Positions 6,948 through 14,897 of a stretch of 30,301 nt of DNA are shown here, piece after piece. Each line of letters begins with the position of its first letter. Positions within the stretch are counted from its first letter, which is position 1. Below the pieces are notes generated by a model. That model saw only the letters and a list, made by a program, of their open reading frames with translations, did not search any database and was not told the origin of the DNA. The translations under genes were made by a program, and so were the position numbers. Source of the stretch: JADLGF01 sp020849415 (GTDB lineage Bacteria > Chloroflexota > Chloroflexia > Thermomicrobiales > UBA6265); assembly GCA_033812595.1 (NCBI GenBank), contig JAPXTJ010000027.1:1-30301 (forward strand), given 5' to 3'.

Positions 6948-8146
6948 GGATTGGACCCGTTGAGCAGGCGAGCGACGCGATCGAGGATGGCGTCGGCCAC
7001 CTCATCCTTGCGCAGCATCGGCAGTTCTTCCGGTTCGCCGTAGGGGAGGATGAAGGTAGCGGTGCTGAGATCGCTGCCGATCGTTTTCACGGCGTCGTTC
7101 GCCACGATCATCGCCAGCCCCTTGCGCTTCAGCTTGTCGGTGGCGTTGGCGATCAGGTCGTCGGTTTCGGCGGCGAATCCGATCTTGACGAGACCCGGCC
7201 GGTCGATCGAGGCGAGGATATCGGGATTGCGGGTCAGTTCGATCACGGAGGGTTCGTCCGGATCGCCCTTCTTGATCTTCGAGGTGCGCGATTCGGCCGG
7301 GCGGTAATCGGCGACCGCGGCCGCCATGATCAGCACATCGGCGCGTTCACTGGCGTCGCGGACCGCGCCGGCCATTTCGTCGGCGGTTTCGATCGAGACG
7401 AAGTGGGCGCCATAGGGCGGCTTGAGCAGGGTCGGACCGGAAACGAGCGTGACATCGGCCCCCTGATCGATCGCCGACTGCGCGATGGCGTACCCCATCA
7501 GCCCGCTGGAGCGGTTGCCAAGGAACCGTACCGGGTCGAGTGGTTCGTGGGTGCCACCGGCACTGACCACGATCTTGCGTCCGGCGAGCGCGCCGTTGCG
7601 TCCCAGCACCTGCCGCAGCGCGCCGAGGATGAACTCGGGCTGCACGAGGCGACCGTCGCCGAATTCACCGGAGGCGAGCCGGCCGGTTTCGGGTCCGACG
7701 ATCGTCGCGCCTCGAGCACGGAGGGTGGCGAGATTCGCCTGGGTGGCGGGGTGTCGCCACATCTGATGCTCCATGGCGGGCGCGATGATCAGCGGCGCGG
7801 TGGACGCGAGTGCGACCGAGCTGAGCATGTCATCGGCGAGGCCGGTCGCCAGTTTGGCAATCGTGTTTGCCGTGGCCGGGGCGATCAGCAGCGCCTGGGA
7901 GGCGTGCGCCAGGGAAATGTGCCCGAACCAGTCCTCCCGCCAGCCCTCGAAGACGCCGGTGTGGACCGGTTGCTTGGTGATCGCCTGAAAGGTGAGGGGC
8001 TGGATGAATTCGGTGGCGTGCTTGGTCAGGATGACATCGACCGTGGCGCCGGCCTGAACGAGTTTGCTGGCGAGATCGGCGGCCTTGTAGGCGGCGATGC
8101 CGCCCGAAACGCCGAGCGCAATCCGGGTTCCCTTGAGAATACTCAC
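6944..8146 (-). CDS. coaBC: Bifunctional phosphopantothenoylcysteine decarboxylase/synthetase CoaBC
   Basis: CoaBC joins cysteine to 4'-phosphopantothenate (CoaB half) and decarboxylates the product (flavin-dependent CoaC half) to give phosphopantetheine for coenzyme A. The CoaC part shows LGVSGGIAAYKAADL, the PASANT-type block APATANTIAKLATG and APAMEHQMW. The CoaB part shows SAGGTHEPLDPVRFLGNRSSG, AAAVADYRP and KIKK. The GTG at 8146 (AGGA seven bases upstream) gives 400 residues, matching the family; the frame is open to 8212 but that extension is not family-like. The residue after PAM is Glu, where E. coli Dfp has its catalytic Asn. It is followed by the YggT-like gene with a GTGA overlap. 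Confidence 0.93.
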   Translation of the reverse strand: MSILKGTRIALGVSGGIAAYKAADLASKLVQAGATVDVILTKHATEFIQPLTFQAITKQPVHTGVFEGWREDWFGHISLAHASQALLIAPATANTIAKLATGLADDMLSSVALASTAPLIIAPAMEHQMWRHPATQANLATLRARGATIVGPETGRLASGEFGDGRLVQPEFILGALRQVLGRNGALAGRKIVVSAGGTHEPLDPVRFLGNRSSGLMGYAIAQSAIDQGADVTLVSGPTLLKPPYGAHFVSIETADEMAGAVRDASERADVLIMAAAVADYRPAESRTSKIKKGDPDEPSVIELTRNPDILASIDRPGLVKIGFAAETDDLIANATDKLKRKGLAMIVANDAVKTIGSDLSTATFILPYGEPEELPMLRKDEVADAILDRVARLLNGSNP

Positions 8147-8228
8147 GCCTGCTTCCTCGTTCGTTGACGATCGTCGCTCGGGCCCGGAGCGGTTTCCGAT
8201 GAGATTGCCCACTCAGCCAACAGGCCCC

Positions 8229-8337
8229 GTCATTCAGAGCGGAGCGAAGAATCTTTCGCGAAGCGGCTTTGCATGATCGACCTGTGTCCATGCGAAGAGC
8301 TGCTTCGCGGGAGACCCTTCGCTTCGCTCTGGGTGAC
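8229..8337. repeat. Long imperfect palindrome, probable dispersed hairpin repeat
   Basis: The arm 8229-8275 and the reverse complement of 8289-8337 align over almost their whole 47-49 bases. Shared blocks are CAGAGCG, AGCGAAG, CGCGAAGC and GCATG. Many mismatches still allow G-U pairing. The loop is only 13 bases. No T-run follows. The edges GTCA...TGAC and the core AGCGAAG...CTTCGCT are what I would expect of a dispersed extragenic palindrome (REP/MITE-like), but only one copy is in this window. Confidence 0.7.
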
Positions 8338-8440
8338 AGTTGGGTGAGTTGAGTGCGAGACAACCCCTTGGGCAACCGCTCTAGCCTTCAGTTCCGATCA
8401 TTCTAGCCGTTCGGCGCGAACGATCGATACCAGCACCAAC

Positions 8441-8465
8441 AAAAAGCGGGCCCCGAGGGACCCGC
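8441..8465 (-). terminator. Intrinsic terminator after secG
   Basis: Read on the minus strand, GCGGGTCCC folds on GGGGCCCGC (with one G-U pair) and is followed directly by TTTTT (8445-8441). It lies 24 bases after the secG stop and closes the gap-pgk-tpiA-secG operon. Confidence 0.85.
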
Positions 8466-8488
8466 GTTGGTATCGCCGTTGACTGCGA

Positions 8489-8695
8489 TTAGTTGAATGA
8501 CGAAATGATGGCCATGACGACGAAAACGGCGCCAACGCCGATGGTGAGATTGAACAGGGTGCGCTCGACCCCGCGGCGGGTGCGGTGAATCGAGGAGGTG
8601 TCACCGGTGAAGGACGAGTTCCCTGATTGCATGAGGATCACGAGAATCAGCACGACCGAGATCACGATCATGGCGATATTGATTGCGGTATCCAT
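8489..8695 (-). CDS. secG: Preprotein translocase subunit SecG
   Basis: This 68-residue protein has two membrane helices (about 5-23 and 48-66) joined by a Gly/Ser/Thr-rich loop. The first helix ends in VILMQSGNSS and the loop contains RGVERTLFNLT, the positions where SecG usually has QxG and the GxxxxL...T motif. SecG is the small accessory subunit of SecYEG in the inner membrane and helps SecA-driven translocation. Linkage to tpiA and pgk is found in many bacteria and supports the call. It is the last gene of the glycolytic operon. Confidence 0.9.
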   Translation of the reverse strand: MDTAINIAMIVISVVLILVILMQSGNSSFTGDTSSIHRTRRGVERTLFNLTIGVGAVFVVMAIISSFN

Positions 8696-8769
8696 CGATC
8701 ATCGACTCCGATTCGTGCCTGCTCGCCGCATCGGCGACTCAAGAGGCTAGCATACCCGGGGGCGCGTCA

Positions 8770-9540
8770 TCAAATGCGCCTTGGCGCCGCTTCGACGATG
8801 GCCAGAAAGTCGGCCGCGTTCAGGCTGGCGCCCCCGACCAGCGCGCCGTCAACATCGGGTTGCGCCAGTAGTTCGGCGGCGTTGGCGGGGGTCACCGATC
8901 CGCCGTAGAGAATCCGCACCCGCTCGCCGGCGCCGGGGGCGATGCCATCGATGGCGAGGCGGATGGCGGCGGTCATTTCCTGCGCGTCGGCCGGAGTGGC
9001 GGCCACGCCAGTGCCGATCGCCCAGACCGGTTCGTAGGCCACGACCATCCGCGTGATCTCGTCGTACGAGCGTTCCGACATGGACGAGCGCACCTGCTCC
9101 ATCACGTAGGGGACGTACTCGCCGGTCCGGTTGCGGACATTCGGCGTCTCCCCGACGCAGAAGACCGGCGTGATTCCGGCGGCGAGGGCGGCGTCGATCT
9201 TGCTCCGGACAACGTTATCGGTTTCGCCGAGTTTGTGCCGGCGCTCCGAGTGACCGATCAGCACGCTGCTCGCCACTTCGGCGATTTGCCAGGCCGAGAT
9301 CTCGCCGGTGTAGGCGCCCCGTTCGTGGGGCGAGCAGTTCTGCGCACCTACGATGATGTTCGAGCCGACGACGTGATCGGCCGCGTCAGTGACCCAGATG
9401 GCGGGCGGGTAGACAGCGACATCGACGTCGTCACGGCGAACTTCGGCCGCCACCTTGGTAGCGAGCGCGATCGCCTCGGAGCGGCCGAGGTTCATCTTCC
9501 AGTTGCCGGCGATCAGCGGCCGGCGCACACCAGTCCTCAC
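8770..9540 (-). CDS. tpiA: Triosephosphate isomerase
   Basis: This 256-residue TIM-barrel enzyme interconverts dihydroxyacetone phosphate and glyceraldehyde 3-phosphate. Catalytic residues are all visible: N13 and K15 in GNWKMN, H97 in IGHSERR, and E170 in AYEPVWAIGTG. The phosphate-binding ILYGGSV and the GALVGGASL loop are near the C-terminus. Translation starts at a GTG whose TG forms the start of the pgk TGA stop (GTGA, 9540-9537), so it is coupled to pgk. Confidence 0.97.
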   Translation of the reverse strand: MRTGVRRPLIAGNWKMNLGRSEAIALATKVAAEVRRDDVDVAVYPPAIWVTDAADHVVGSNIIVGAQNCSPHERGAYTGEISAWQIAEVASSVLIGHSERRHKLGETDNVVRSKIDAALAAGITPVFCVGETPNVRNRTGEYVPYVMEQVRSSMSERSYDEITRMVVAYEPVWAIGTGVAATPADAQEMTAAIRLAIDGIAPGAGERVRILYGGSVTPANAAELLAQPDVDGALVGGASLNAADFLAIVEAAPRRI

Positions 9541-10712
9541 AATGGCGGAATGGCGGCGATGCCAGGCAACGTGCGGCCCTCGATATACTCGAGGGAAGCG
9601 CCGCCGCCGGTCGAGATGTGATCGATGCGATCGGCGAAACCGAGTTGCTCGATCGCGGCGACGGAGTCCCCGCCGCCGACCACGCTGAAGCCGTGGCTGT
9701 TCGCTACCGCCGCTGCGACGGCGCGGGTACCTTCCGCAAAGGCCGGCTGCTCGAACACGCCCATCGGCCCGTTCCAGAAGATCGTCTTCGCCGTGGCGAT
9801 GACGTCCGCGAAGGCGGCGGCGCTGGCCGGTCCGATGTCGAAGATCGCCTGATTCCCGCCGATCTGGCCGGTCGAAACGATGGCGCCGACGCCATCGATC
9901 GAATCGGAGATGACGGCATCGATCGGCAGGAGCAGGCGCACGCCGAACCGCTCGGCCTCGGCCAGGATGCCTTTGGCGCGATCGGCCAGATCGGCTTCCG
10001 CCAGCGAGCTGCCGATCTCGACGCCCTGCGCCAGCAGCAGCGTGTTCGCCATGCCGCCGCCGATGATCAGCGCGTCGACCCTGGAGAGCAGATTGTCGAT
10101 GACCGCGAGCTTATCGGAGACCTTGGCTCCGCCGAGTATGGCGACGAACGGGCGCTCCGGTGCGGACACAACGCGGCTCAGCGCCTCGATCTCGCCCAGC
10201 ATCAGCAGGCCGGCGAACGCGGGAAGGTGCGCCGCCACGCCGGCGGTCGATGCGTGCGCCCGGTGGGCGGCGCCGAATGCGTCGTTGACGTAGAGGTCGG
10301 CCAGCCTGGCGAGTTCGGCCGCGAACTCCGGATCGTTTTTCTCCTCGCGCGGGTCGAAGCGAAGGTTTTCGATCAGCAGCACGTCGCCGTCGTTCAGCGC
10401 GTTGGCGGCCGACTCGGCGTCCGGTCCGGTGACCGCGTTGACCGTTTGCACGTTGGCGCCGAGCAGCTCGGCGAGCCGAACCGCCACCGGCGCCAGGGAG
10501 TACTTGTCGTTCCAGGCGCCCTTGGGCCGGCCGAGGTGACTACCGAGAATCACGCGCGCGCCGCGTTCCCGAAGCAGTTCTATTGTCGGGAGGGCGGCCC
10601 GGATGCGGGTGTCATCGGTGATGACGCCCTCCTTGAGCGGCACGTTGAAATCGACGCGCACGAAGACGCGCTTGCCCGACACTTCGGCCGTGGCGATCGA
10701 GCGTGGAAGCAT
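9537..10712 (-). CDS. pgk: Phosphoglycerate kinase
   Basis: This 391-residue cytoplasmic enzyme transfers phosphate from 1,3-bisphosphoglycerate to ADP. The N-terminal signature RVDFNVPL, the substrate-binding SHLGRPKG and the DDTRI block are intact. The C-terminal half shows ILGGAKVSDK, WNGPMGVFE and the nucleotide-binding GGGDSVAAIEQ. The ATG at 10712 has AGGAG just upstream. The gene follows gap after a 61-base spacer carrying a perfect hairpin, and overlaps tpiA by four bases. Confidence 0.97.
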   Translation of the reverse strand: MLPRSIATAEVSGKRVFVRVDFNVPLKEGVITDDTRIRAALPTIELLRERGARVILGSHLGRPKGAWNDKYSLAPVAVRLAELLGANVQTVNAVTGPDAESAANALNDGDVLLIENLRFDPREEKNDPEFAAELARLADLYVNDAFGAAHRAHASTAGVAAHLPAFAGLLMLGEIEALSRVVSAPERPFVAILGGAKVSDKLAVIDNLLSRVDALIIGGGMANTLLLAQGVEIGSSLAEADLADRAKGILAEAERFGVRLLLPIDAVISDSIDGVGAIVSTGQIGGNQAIFDIGPASAAAFADVIATAKTIFWNGPMGVFEQPAFAEGTRAVAAAVANSHGFSVVGGGDSVAAIEQLGFADRIDHISTGGGASLEYIEGRTLPGIAAIPPL

Positions 10713-10731
10713 CGCTCCGCTCCTGCTGTTG

Positions 10732-10756
10732 GGGCGGGCCGGTTACCGGCCCGCCC
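10732..10756 (-). other. Perfect 11-bp hairpin between gap and pgk
   Basis: GGGCGGGCCGG (10732-10742) is the exact reverse complement of CCGGCCCGCCC (10746-10756), with a three-base loop. No T-run follows in either direction, so it is not a standard terminator. It lies between gap and pgk in the same operon and could stabilise or punctuate the mRNA and set different gap and pgk levels. Confidence 0.7.
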
Positions 10757-10773
10757 GAATGTTGCCGTGGGAT

Positions 10774-11799
10774 TTACTCGGGGAAACCGGCCTCAGCCAT
10801 CAGCGCTGCCATATCGACGATGCGGCAGGCGTAGCCCCACTCGTTGTCGTACCAGGCGATGATCTTGGCGAGATTACCGCCGATCACCATTGTGGAGAGT
10901 CCGTCGACAATGGAGGAGCGGGAATCCTGGCGGAGATCGGAGGAAACGAGCGGTTCATCGGTGTAGCCGAGGATGCCGCGCAGCACATCACTGTCGGCGG
11001 CCGCCTTGAAGGCGTCATTCAGCGCTTCAGCGGTGACATCCGACTCGGTTTCGACGACAAAATCGACGATCGACACCGTCGGGGTCGGCACGCGCAGGGA
11101 GAAGCCGTCGAACTTGCCCTTCACCTCCGGAATCACCAGGGCGAGCGCCTTGGCGGCGCCAGTGGTAGTGGGAACGATGTTGGTTGCGGCGGCGCGGGCG
11201 CGGCGGAGGTCCTTGTGCGAACCGTCGAGCACAACCTGATCGTTGGTGTAGGAGTGGACGGTCGTCATCATGCCGCGTTTGATGCCGAAGTTCTCGAGCA
11301 CCACCTTCACCACCGGCGCCAGGCAGTTGGTGGTGCAGGAGGCGTTGGAGACGATGTGGTGCTTCGCGGGATCGTACGTCTCCTCGTTCACGCCAAGGAC
11401 GAGGGTGACATCCTCGTTCTTACCCGGCGCGGTGAGCAGCACCTTGCGAGCGCCGTTATCGATGTGGGCCTTCGCCTTGGTGGCGTCGTTGAGCTTGCCG
11501 GTCGCCTCGATGACGAGATCGACCCCGGCTTCGCCCCAGGGGATGTTCTGGGGATCGCGCTCATTGAAGGTGTCGATGGTTTTGCCGTCGACAATGATCT
11601 GGCGATCGTTGACGGTCACGTCGCGACCGAAGCGTCCGTAAGTGGAGTCGTATTTGAAGAGGTGGGCCGAGGCCTTGGGATCGGCGACGGCGTTGAGGGC
11701 GACGATCTCGTAGACGTCGCTGTAGCCGCTTTCAACCCAGGCGCGGAGCACCTGCCGACCGATTCGTCCGAAACCGTTGATTCCTACGCGTACGGCCAT
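10774..11799 (-). CDS. gap: Glyceraldehyde-3-phosphate dehydrogenase, type I
   Basis: This 341-residue NAD(P)-dependent enzyme oxidises glyceraldehyde 3-phosphate to 1,3-bisphosphoglycerate. The Rossmann motif INGFGRIGR is at residues 8-16. The catalytic Cys is C155 in SNASCTTNCLAP and the base is H182 in TVHSYTNDQ. WYDNEWGY is near the C-terminus. The ATG at 11799 follows AAGGAG at a slightly long spacing; the frame is open to 12048 but that part lies inside yvcK and is not GAPDH-like. It lies 85 bases after yvcK and heads the gap-pgk-tpiA-secG run. Confidence 0.97.
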   Translation of the reverse strand: MAVRVGINGFGRIGRQVLRAWVESGYSDVYEIVALNAVADPKASAHLFKYDSTYGRFGRDVTVNDRQIIVDGKTIDTFNERDPQNIPWGEAGVDLVIEATGKLNDATKAKAHIDNGARKVLLTAPGKNEDVTLVLGVNEETYDPAKHHIVSNASCTTNCLAPVVKVVLENFGIKRGMMTTVHSYTNDQVVLDGSHKDLRRARAAATNIVPTTTGAAKALALVIPEVKGKFDGFSLRVPTPTVSIVDFVVETESDVTAEALNDAFKAAADSDVLRGILGYTDEPLVSSDLRQDSRSSIVDGLSTMVIGGNLAKIIAWYDNEWGYACRIVDMAALMAEAGFPE

Positions 11800-11884
11800 G
11801 GTTCGTAAAACTCCTTGAACGAGCACGTAAACAGCATGCTGGGAATAGGGTAGCCGGAAACGCGAACCGCGTGGAGTTCCTGGG

Positions 11885-13261
11885 CTAAACCCGGATCGCG
11901 CGGTGCGGCACGGCGTCCGAATCGCCGGTTGCGACCGAGCGTGGAGCGCCGGCGGCGGCAAGGCTGTAGAGCATCTGCGCCAGCTTGTTTGGATCGTGCC
12001 GGAGCAGGTTCGCCTCGCTGACGAGATCGCCGACGATGATGGCGACATCGTTGGCCAGCGATTCGAGTCCCTCGTCCATCACCGCCTCAACCGGCACTCC
12101 CGGTCCGATCGCCGATTCGACGGCGCGGTTGTTGTTGACCAGCACGAAATCGATGGTATCGGGGCCGAGATACTTGATCATCTCGCGGATGTGATCGACG
12201 GCGCCGAAATGGTCAGTCTCGCCGTACTGGGTGGCGACATTGCAGATGTAGACAGTCGGAGCTTTCGAGGTGCGGATCGCATCGACGATTTCCGGGAAGA
12301 GGAGATTCGGCAGCACGCTGGTGTACAGGCTGCCGGGGCCGAGCACGATCAGGTCGGCGTTGCGGATCGCCTCGACCGCCGGTTCGTGCACGACCGGCTG
12401 CTCGTCCGAGTCACTGACCCGTTGCAGGAAGAGTTCGCTGATCCGGCTGTGGCTGTGGCCGATTTCCGATTCACCGCAGATGGTGCGGCCATCGATCAGA
12501 TTGGCGCAGAGATCGACCGATTCGAGTGTGGAGGGCAGCACCCGGCCGCGGGTGGCGAGCACTTTCGACGATTCGATGACGGCTTCCTCGAAGCTGCCGG
12601 TCACCTGGGTGAGGGCGGTTATGAAGAGATTGCCGAAGGAGTGGCCGGCGAGTTCGGAGCCATCCTTCTCGAAACGGTAATTGAAAAGTTGGGTGACGAT
12701 CGACTCATCTTCCGCCAGGGCGACGATGCAGTTGCGGATGTCGCCCGGGGCCGGCATCTCGAATTCACGCCGGATGCGGCCGGTGCTGCCGCCATCGTCC
12801 GCCACGGTAACGATGGCGGTGATCTCGAACTCCTCGATCGTTTTCAGACCGCGGAGCAGCGTGGAAAGCCCGGTGCCGCCACCGATCGAAACGACGCGAA
12901 TCATCTCCGGCTCGGCCGGGGTATCGCGTTTCTGCTGGAGGAGATCGATCAGGGGGAGATCGCTGTCAATCATTTCCATGAGGGGTTTGACCACCGAGAT
13001 GCTGAGCCGGTAGAGACCGAGGACGATGAGCGGTACGCCGACGGCGAGGAGGATGATCTCACGCCAGGGGTGCGGCAGGAACTGCAGGGTGGCGTTTCGC
13101 ACCTGGGTCGTGAAGGAATCCGGGAAGTCGATCGTACGGTAGGCCCAGGCCAGTCCCATCGCCAGCGCCAGGCTGGAAATGGTGACGCCGGCGCCCACCA
13201 GGACGAACCAGCGTTTGACCGACATGCCGGGATGCAGCCACCGGCGCCATTCTCGCAACAT
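11885..13261 (-). CDS. yvcK: YvcK/CofD-like gluconeogenesis factor with N-terminal membrane helices
   Basis: YvcK proteins bind UDP-GlcNAc and influence carbon use and cell envelope growth. The catalytic-like domain has SIGGGTGLSTLLRGLK, VADDGGSTGRIR, PGDIRNC, GNLFI and LGPGSLYTS. In this 458-residue version about 115 residues come first, with two hydrophobic segments (about 18-41 and 68-90), so the domain is probably tethered to the membrane. The ATG at 13261 was chosen; the frame extends to 13453 but that part crosses the divergent promoter region. The place upstream of gap-pgk-tpiA-secG matches the actinobacterial cluster, though rapZ and whiA are not here. Confidence 0.9.
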   Translation of the reverse strand: MLREWRRWLHPGMSVKRWFVLVGAGVTISSLALAMGLAWAYRTIDFPDSFTTQVRNATLQFLPHPWREIILLAVGVPLIVLGLYRLSISVVKPLMEMIDSDLPLIDLLQQKRDTPAEPEMIRVVSIGGGTGLSTLLRGLKTIEEFEITAIVTVADDGGSTGRIRREFEMPAPGDIRNCIVALAEDESIVTQLFNYRFEKDGSELAGHSFGNLFITALTQVTGSFEEAVIESSKVLATRGRVLPSTLESVDLCANLIDGRTICGESEIGHSHSRISELFLQRVSDSDEQPVVHEPAVEAIRNADLIVLGPGSLYTSVLPNLLFPEIVDAIRTSKAPTVYICNVATQYGETDHFGAVDHIREMIKYLGPDTIDFVLVNNNRAVESAIGPGVPVEAVMDEGLESLANDVAIIVGDLVSEANLLRHDPNKLAQMLYSLAAAGAPRSVATGDSDAVPHRAIRV

Positions 13262-13405
13262 CACACCCGGCGTTCGTACGCGTGGCGATTCATCACCCAA
13301 CCGACCATGGCCGCGAGTATAGCACCGCCGCGAATGGCTTATACTGGCGGCGGTGATCCCCGGACGTGGCCTTCGTTGCGTTCGTATGCCGGATAACGCC
13401 CCCGA

Positions 13406-13435
13406 TTGGTCAGGGTAGGGCGGCGGCGCTATACT
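13406..13435 (+). promoter_or_regulatory. Putative nusA operon promoter
   Basis: TTGGTC (13406-13411, weak) and TATACT (13430-13435, 5/6) are 18 bases apart. The start point would fall near 13442, placing the terminator-like hairpin about 20 bases into the transcript. Confidence 0.4.
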
Positions 13436-13462
13436 GTGAAGCAACGGATCCAAGGTTCCCAG

Positions 13463-13490
13463 ACGTGGGTGTCCGCCCCCACGTTTTTTT
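13463..13490 (+). terminator. Terminator-like hairpin (attenuator) in the nusA leader
   Basis: ACGTGGG (13463-13469) pairs perfectly with CCCACGT (13478-13484) and is followed by seven T (13484-13490). An upstream CCCA (13458-13461) could pair with the same TGGG as a rival fold. It lies between the likely promoter and nusA with no gene before it, so it probably attenuates the operon or ends a short leader RNA. Confidence 0.75.
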
Positions 13491-13569
13491 GTGCGCTACG
13501 AACCCCGGAACCCCTGAAACTGGCGGGTATTGTTCACTGGATAACCCAGGCGCCAAGGAGGTGCGCGGC

Positions 13570-14895
13570 ATGAGGAGCGATTTCGATACCGCTATTCTCC
13601 AGATTGCCGGTGAGCGTGGCATCCCCCGGGAAGCCGTGCTCAATTCTGTGCAGCACGCTCTTGGAGCGGCATACCGGAAGATGACGAATACGCGCGAAGA
13701 AGTCGACGTCGATGTCGAGATGAACTTCGCGAGCGGTTCGTTCCGGGTTTTTCACAAGCTCAACGTCGTTGAAACCGTCGAGGATCCCGATACGGAGATC
13801 TCGCTGGCCGAAGCGCTGGCGCACAGTACGTCGGCCCAGATCGGTGACGTGATCCGGATCGAGCGAACGCCGGAAAACTTCGGCCGGATCGCCGCCCAGA
13901 ACGTCAAGCAGATGGTGCTGCAGCAGATTCGTGATTACGAGCGGCAGTCGATCTACGATCAATTCCGCGATCGCGAAGGCGAAGTGATCAACGGCATCGT
14001 GCAGCGGGCCGATTCCCGCACGGTCATCGTCGAACTCGGCCCGGCCGAGGCGGTGATGCCGGTGCGCGAGCAGGTGCCGAACGAGCGGTACCGCCCCGGC
14101 CAGCGCGTGAAGGTGCTTCTTAAGGAAGTCAGCCGCGATCAGCGCGGCCCGCAACTGGTCGTATCGCGCGCCACGCCCGACCTGATCAAGCGACTCTTCG
14201 AAATGGAAGTCCCCGAGATTTCCAGCGGCGCCGTCGAGATCATGGCAATCGCCCGCGAACCGGGCGTGCGCTCAAAGGTTGCGGTCGCGGCCCGGCAGGA
14301 GAAGGTCGATCCGGTCGGCTCCTGCGTCGGCATGCGCGGCGTGCGCATCCAGAACATCGTCAACGAGCTCTATGGCGAGAAGATCGACGTGATCGAGTGG
14401 TCGGCTGATTCCGCCACCTTCATCGCGAACGCCCTCAGCCCGGCCAAGCCGACCAGCGTGCAACTGAGCGAGGGCGACGGTGAAAACCGGATCGCGACCG
14501 TGATCGTGCCGAGCGACCAGATGTCGCTCGCCATCGGCAAGGAGGGGCAGAACGCCCGCCTCGCCGCCAAGCTGACCTCGTGGCGGATCGACATCAAGGA
14601 TCCGGAATCACTCCGGGGCCAGGATATCGATCTCTTCCGCCGCGCCAGCGAATCGATCGCCGAAGCGGCGAGCGAGGAACTGATGTGGCAGGGTCGCCAG
14701 CCCGGCCTGGTGCGTGGCGGCATGATCTCGGTCCGGGGCAAGAGCATCGGGCCGCTCGATGCCGATCTCGATGGCCGCCAGATCGACTACGAAGTCAACG
14801 ACGGCGTTGTCGAGGTCTACTACATCCGCGAATTGCGCCACCGCTTCGATTACGCGACCGGCGAGGCGCTGTCGCTGGACGATTACGAGTCGTAG
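13570..14895 (+). CDS. nusA: Transcription termination/antitermination protein NusA
   Basis: NusA binds RNA polymerase and nascent RNA to control pausing, termination and antitermination. In this 441-residue protein the polymerase-binding N-terminal domain spans about 1-125, S1 about 135-200, KH1 about 232-288 and KH2 about 300-345 (with PSDQMSLAIGKEGQNARLA). The last 90 or so residues after KH2 are not a family part I recognise. The ATG at 13570 has a near-perfect AAGGAGGTG seven bases upstream; the frame extends further but would cover the leader terminator. It heads the nusA-ylxR-infB-rbfA-nrnA-truB-ribF operon. The usual first gene, rimP, is absent here. Confidence 0.95.
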   Translation: MRSDFDTAILQIAGERGIPREAVLNSVQHALGAAYRKMTNTREEVDVDVEMNFASGSFRVFHKLNVVETVEDPDTEISLAEALAHSTSAQIGDVIRIERTPENFGRIAAQNVKQMVLQQIRDYERQSIYDQFRDREGEVINGIVQRADSRTVIVELGPAEAVMPVREQVPNERYRPGQRVKVLLKEVSRDQRGPQLVVSRATPDLIKRLFEMEVPEISSGAVEIMAIAREPGVRSKVAVAARQEKVDPVGSCVGMRGVRIQNIVNELYGEKIDVIEWSADSATFIANALSPAKPTSVQLSEGDGENRIATVIVPSDQMSLAIGKEGQNARLAAKLTSWRIDIKDPESLRGQDIDLFRRASESIAEAASEELMWQGRQPGLVRGGMISVRGKSIGPLDADLDGRQIDYEVNDGVVEVYYIRELRHRFDYATGEALSLDDYES

Positions 14896-14897
14896 CC

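Larger units (their letters stand above)
8147..8488. other. Intergenic region between secG and coaBC
   Basis: About 340 bases without a gene. It contains the palindrome at 8229-8337 and the secG terminator at 8441-8465. A minus-strand -10-like TAGAAT lies at 8405-8400 with a weak -35, and a short inverted repeat GTTCG-GCG-CGAAC at 8409-8421 lies just upstream of it. These last two are candidates for coaBC promoter and operator, with low support. Confidence 0.4.
13262..13569. other. Divergent yvcK/nusA control region
   Basis: About 308 bases without a gene. It contains TATACT elements on the minus strand (13321-13316) and the plus strand (13340-13345, and 13430-13435 used below). The nusA leader hairpin is at 13463-13490, followed by about 80 bases to the nusA start, ending in AAGGAGGTG. 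No rimP gene is present between this region and nusA. Confidence 0.5.

Noticed and set aside
8409..8421. GTTCG-GCG-CGAAC as a LexA box
   Set aside because: The half-sites are in the reverse order (GTTC...GAAC) to the Gram-positive SOS box (GAAC...GTTC) and the neighbours are not SOS genes.
11903..13396. 497-codon open frame antisense to yvcK
   Set aside because: Shadow of yvcK, whose UDP-GlcNAc-binding motifs are clear.
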